In this document: positions 52,908 through 55,724 of the stretch, one piece after another | How positions within the stretch are numbered: the first letter of the stretch is position 1 | Layout of the letters: each line of letters opens with the position of its first letter | Assembly (NCBI GenBank): GCA_035275845.1 | Contig: DATEMD010000234.1 | Coordinates: 1 to 55,724, forward strand | DNA: 55,724 nt | Direction of reading: 5' to 3' | DNA from: REEB95 sp035275845 | GTDB taxonomy: Bacteria; Pseudomonadota; Alphaproteobacteria; ATCC43930; CGMCC-115725 | Notes under the pieces: generated by a model | Databases searched by the model: none | Told to the model about the DNA's origin: nothing | Seen by the model: the letters and a program-made list of their open reading frames with translations, nothing else | Translations under genes and position numbers: made by a program

Positions 52908-53619
52908 AGCGCTCGTACTCGGCGGCATCGACGCCTTTTACGGCGACAGTCACGTGCTGCACGGCGTGTCGCTCGTCCTCGGCGAGGCGCGGTTGCTCGG
53001 CCTGCTCGGCCGCAACGGCGCCGGCAAGACGACGTGCATGAACGTGACCATGGGCATGCTGCGGCCGCGGCACGGCAGCGTCACGTTGTTCGGCCGGGCC
53101 ATCGCCGGCCGTGCGCCGGAAGATATCGCGGCGTGCGGTATCGCTCTGGTGCCGCAAGGCCGACGCATCTTCCGCAGCCTGACGGTGCGCGAGAATCTGC
53201 TAGTGGCCGCGCGGCGGCCGCAAGCCAACGGCGCGCACGCGCCTTGGACCTTCGATACGGTTTACGCCACCTTTCCGCGCCTCAGGGAACGGCAGAACCA
53301 GGTCGCCGGCTACCTGTCCGGCGGCGAACAGCAGATGCTGGCCATCGGCCGAGCGCTCATGGCCAATCCGCGCGTGCTGCTGATGGACGAGCCGTCCGAG
53401 GGTCTCGCGCCGCAGATCGTCGCCGAAGTCATGGCGACCATCCGCCGGCTCAAGGAACAGGGACTCAGCATCATCCTGGTCGAGCAGAACGCCAAGCTGG
53501 TATTCGACATCGCCGACGACATCGTCATCCTCAATAGCGGCCATGTCGCGGTCGCCGGTACGACCGGCGAACTGCGCCGCAGTGGCGTCGATCTGCATCA
53601 ACATCTCGGAATCTACTGA
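52897..53619 (+). CDS. livF: ABC ATPase LivF family
   Basis: 240 aa from TTG 52897 with AAGGAG 7-8 nt upstream, inside the end of livG. Walker A GRNGAGKTTCMNV, LVPQGRRIFRSLTVRENLLV (20), signature LSGGEQQMLAIGRALM, Walker B LLMDEPSEGLAP, and QNAKLVFDIAD. It completes a full LivHMGF importer. Confidence 0.95.
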   Translation: MANEALVLGGIDAFYGDSHVLHGVSLVLGEARLLGLLGRNGAGKTTCMNVTMGMLRPRHGSVTLFGRAIAGRAPEDIAACGIALVPQGRRIFRSLTVRENLLVAARRPQANGAHAPWTFDTVYATFPRLRERQNQVAGYLSGGEQQMLAIGRALMANPRVLLMDEPSEGLAPQIVAEVMATIRRLKEQGLSIILVEQNAKLVFDIADDIVILNSGHVAVAGTTGELRRSGVDLHQHLGIY

Positions 53620-53775
53620 GCCGGCCCACGCGGTGGGTCCCAGCGCGTCCCGATACGGACTCCATCATCCGCTTTACGGCTGCACCGCAGACGGGTTATG
53701 CCGTGAAGGTGCCGCCGGGCCTCCGGAGGCGGCTTGCGCCGGGTCGGCGCCAACCTCCGGCGTGTTCCTCGTGGC

Positions 53776-55724
53776 ATGAGGACTGGCCTTGGCGATGATC
53801 ACGTTCCGGTTACTGTCGTCGACGTTCCGGCCGAGTACGTTATGAAAATTGTCGATCGCATTCGTGGCACTTTCGCGATGGCGCGGCCAGCGCCGTCGAT
53901 TGCCGCGAGCGTACGGCCACCGCGCAGCTGGCACGACGCCGGGTTCCTGCTCCGGGTCCGTTGGCGGGCCCTGTTGCGCGGCCTTGAACGCCGCCATCTG
54001 CGCAGCAACGAGATCGCCCTGACGGTTTTTGGCGCGGCCGTCGGCGCGGCCGTTGGCATCGGTGTCGTCATCGTGCACCAGGTGTCGCAATGGCTGCACG
54101 AGATGCTGTTCAAAGTGCCCTCCGATCATTTGCTGAGTGAGGGGGTAGGGCTGTCGTGGTGGCGTGTGCTGGCGGTGCCGTGCGTTGGGGGATTGGTTGT
54201 GGGGGTGGCGACGCTGGTGATCCGGCGGTTCCGGCCGCGGGAGGTGGTGGACGCGATTGAGGCGAATGCGCTTTACGGCGGCAAGATGTCGCTGATCGAC
54301 AGCGCGAACCTGACGGTTCTGACGCTGCTGTCGGGGGGCTTTGGGGCGTCGGTGGGGTTGGAGGCGGCCTATACGCAGATGGGGGCTGGGTTTGCGTCGA
54401 ACGTGGGGGAGGTGCTGCGGCTGCGGCGGCACGACATGCGGACGCTGGTGGGGTGCGGGGCGGCGGCGGCGATTGCGGCGGCGTTCAATGCGCCGCTGGC
54501 TGGTGCCTTCTATGCGTTTGAGCTGGTGATCGGCGCCTATTCGGCGCCGGTCCTGGCGCCGGTGACGGCGGCGGCGCTGGCGGCGACGTTTGTCGAGCGG
54601 CTGATCGGGCAGGCGAAGCCGATCTTCTTTGTGTCGGAGTCGATCAGCATCGGCGGCTGGGACTATCCGCTGTTCGGGCTTTTGGGGGTGGCGGCGGCGG
54701 GGATCGGGATCCTGACCATGCTGTGCGTCACCTGGATCGAGCGGGGCCTGCGGCGCAATGCGATTCCGGTGTGGGCGCGACCGGCCTTGGGCGGGCTGGC
54801 GGTCGGCCTGATGGCGTTCTTCTGGCCCGAGGTGCTGGGCAGCGGGCATGGCGGCATCGAGCTGGTGATCGCCAACAACTTCCCGCCGCTGGCGTTGCTG
54901 CTGCTGGTGCCGGCGAAGGCGCTGGCGTCGGCGTTTTCGGTGGGGTCGGGGTTCCGCGGCGGGTTGTTCAGCTCGGCGCTGTTTCTCGGGAGCATCTTCG
55001 GCGCGGCGGCAGGGGCGTTCCTGGCGGTGCTGTTGCCGGGCCTCGGCATCGACCGGCTGGCCTACACGGTGGTGGGCATGGGGACGATGGCGGCGGCGAT
55101 CATCGGCGCGCCGGTGACCATGATCCTGCTGACGCTGGAGATGACGGCGAACTTCTATGTCACCCTCGGAGTGATGGTGGGGGTGATCGTCGCCTCGATG
55201 ATCGTGCGCTCGACCTTCGGCTATTCGTTTGCCACCTGGCGGTTCCACCTGCGGGGGGTGCCGATCCGCGGCGCGCAGGATGTCGGCTGGATCCGCGACC
55301 TGACGGTGCGCAAGATGATGCGCCGCGACATTCATACCGTGTCGGAGAACCTGCCGCTGGCGGAGCTCAGGGCGCAGTTCCCGCTGGGCGGCACAAACCG
55401 CGTCTTTCTGCTCGACGCCAAGGGCGACTACGCCGGCATGGTGGTGACCGCCGACGCCCACAACCCCGACCTCGACGAACGCCTGCCCACCCTGCGCGCC
55501 GCCGACCTGCGCCAGGCCGAGACCCAGTTCCTGCTGCCCCACCAGAACGTCCGCGCCGCCCTCGACCGCTTCGTCTCCGCCGAAGTCGAAGCCCTCCCCG
55601 TGCTCGCCAGCGCCACCGACCGCAAGGTCATCGGCTTCGTCACCGAAGCCTATGCCCTCCGCCGCTACAACCAGGAACTCGAACAGGCCCGCGGCGACGA
55701 GTTCGCCGATCCAACCCTCTTCGG
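53776..55724 (+). CDS. ClC-type chloride channel/transporter with C-terminal CBS region (3' truncated)
   Basis: Open to the right edge of the window, so at least 649 codons. ATG 53776 or 53842 could be the start. ClC features: a GFGASVGLEAAYTQMGAG segment in the place of the family GSxGREGP (the gating Glu is kept), FNAPLAGAFYAFELVIGAY, LGSGHGGIEL and GSGFRGGLFSSALFLGSIFG in the place of GxFxP. The C-terminus has a CBS-like regulatory segment (VRKMMRRDIHTVSENLPLAE onward). Between about 54130 and 55140 Gly and Val are coded mostly by GGG and GTG, unlike neighbouring genes; toward the end C-ending codons return. Large minus-strand open frames here are by-products of that bias. Confidence 0.88.
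   Translation, partial: MRTGLGDDHVPVTVVDVPAEYVMKIVDRIRGTFAMARPAPSIAASVRPPRSWHDAGFLLRVRWRALLRGLERRHLRSNEIALTVFGAAVGAAVGIGVVIVHQVSQWLHEMLFKVPSDHLLSEGVGLSWWRVLAVPCVGGLVVGVATLVIRRFRPREVVDAIEANALYGGKMSLIDSANLTVLTLLSGGFGASVGLEAAYTQMGAGFASNVGEVLRLRRHDMRTLVGCGAAAAIAAAFNAPLAGAFYAFELVIGAYSAPVLAPVTAAALAATFVERLIGQAKPIFFVSESISIGGWDYPLFGLLGVAAAGIGILTMLCVTWIERGLRRNAIPVWARPALGGLAVGLMAFFWPEVLGSGHGGIELVIANNFPPLALLLLVPAKALASAFSVGSGFRGGLFSSALFLGSIFGAAAGAFLAVLLPGLGIDRLAYTVVGMGTMAAAIIGAPVTMILLTLEMTANFYVTLGVMVGVIVASMIVRSTFGYSFATWRFHLRGVPIRGAQDVGWIRDLTVRKMMRRDIHTVSENLPLAELRAQFPLGGTNRVFLLDAKGDYAGMVVTADAHNPDLDERLPTLRAADLRQAETQFLLPHQNVRAALDRFVSAEVEALPVLASATDRKVIGFVTEAYALRRYNQELEQARGDEFADPTLF

Noticed and set aside
53719..53730. 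GCCTCCGGAGGC palindrome between livF and the ClC gene
   Set aside because: A GC-only palindrome in very GC-rich DNA with no T-run or promoter element nearby; likely chance, though an attenuating hairpin cannot be excluded.
53674..55542. 622-aa open frame on the minus strand opposite the ClC gene
   Set aside because: Its translation is Arg/His/Gln/Pro-rich low complexity and arises from the GGG/GTG codon bias of the plus-strand channel gene, whose translation shows clear ClC motifs.

Overview
The window is a GC-rich stretch of an alphaproteobacterial chromosome. Evidence for this is the rph/hrcA-grpE divergon followed by rdgB and hemW, the order LpoA-like lipoprotein / rsmI / yraN / BON lipoprotein / gshB, a RegB/RegA (ActS/ActR) redox two-component pair, and an Irr-type iron control element (ICE box) in front of dps. 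Coding density is very high, with many ATGA/GTGA start-stop overlaps. No tRNA, rRNA, CRISPR array, insertion sequence or prophage gene was seen. The species cannot be named from this sequence.

Layout. 1-9.9 kb is housekeeping: a truncated secreted PEP-CTERM/TPR protein, grpE and hrcA on the minus strand, then rph-rdgB-hemW, an LpoA-like lipoprotein overlapping rsmI head to head, and rsmI-yraN-BON-gshB. 9.9-17.2 kb carries dps with its iron-type operator, a small lipoprotein, adenosine kinase, typA, a PAS_5 protein, a periplasmic cyclophilin, ampG and a YgjP-type metallopeptidase. 17.2-25.6 kb carries a SCO copper chaperone, cobA, an ankyrin protein, an ArnT-like glycosyltransferase behind a CobN-derived fragment, a cobS-like gene with altered catalytic residues, regB-regA and a phosphatase. 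25.6-38.2 kb holds hldE, a YddA/SbmA-type exporter, lysS, a Bcr-type MFS, a NitT/TauT-like ABC unit with a fused double permease and no binding protein, a nitronate monooxygenase-like enzyme, dgkA, a MetE-like enzyme and a His-rich Ni/Co-type transporter. 38.3-42 kb holds an M24 peptidase homologue with an altered metal site, an outer-membrane protein plus cupredoxin pair behind a palindromic operator, and a hydroxyisobutyrate-dehydrogenase-type enzyme closed by a strong bidirectional terminator.

42-53.6 kb looks like one catabolic island. It has an acyl-CoA-dehydrogenase-fold flavin monooxygenase and a TetR regulator on the minus strand. Divergent from them lies a complete three-subunit molybdenum hydroxylase (FAD, 2x[2Fe-2S], Mo subunits), then a luciferase-like flavin monooxygenase, then a complete branched-chain-amino-acid-type ABC importer (binding protein, LivH, LivM, LivG, LivF). 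The simplest reading is uptake followed by hydroxylation and further oxidation of a small, possibly N-heteroaromatic, organic compound; the substrate is unknown. The window ends inside a ClC-type chloride channel gene whose codon use changes sharply along its length.

Most interesting points: the uncharacterised Mo-hydroxylase/flavin-oxygenase/ABC island; the catalytically altered CobN- and CobS-like proteins; the PEP-CTERM signal lying inside an ORF that continues into a second signal-like segment and TPRs; the ICE box overlapping the dps promoter; the palindrome in front of the cupredoxin-OMP pair; the Asp-to-Cys change in the M24 metal site; and a probable leaderless regB transcript.
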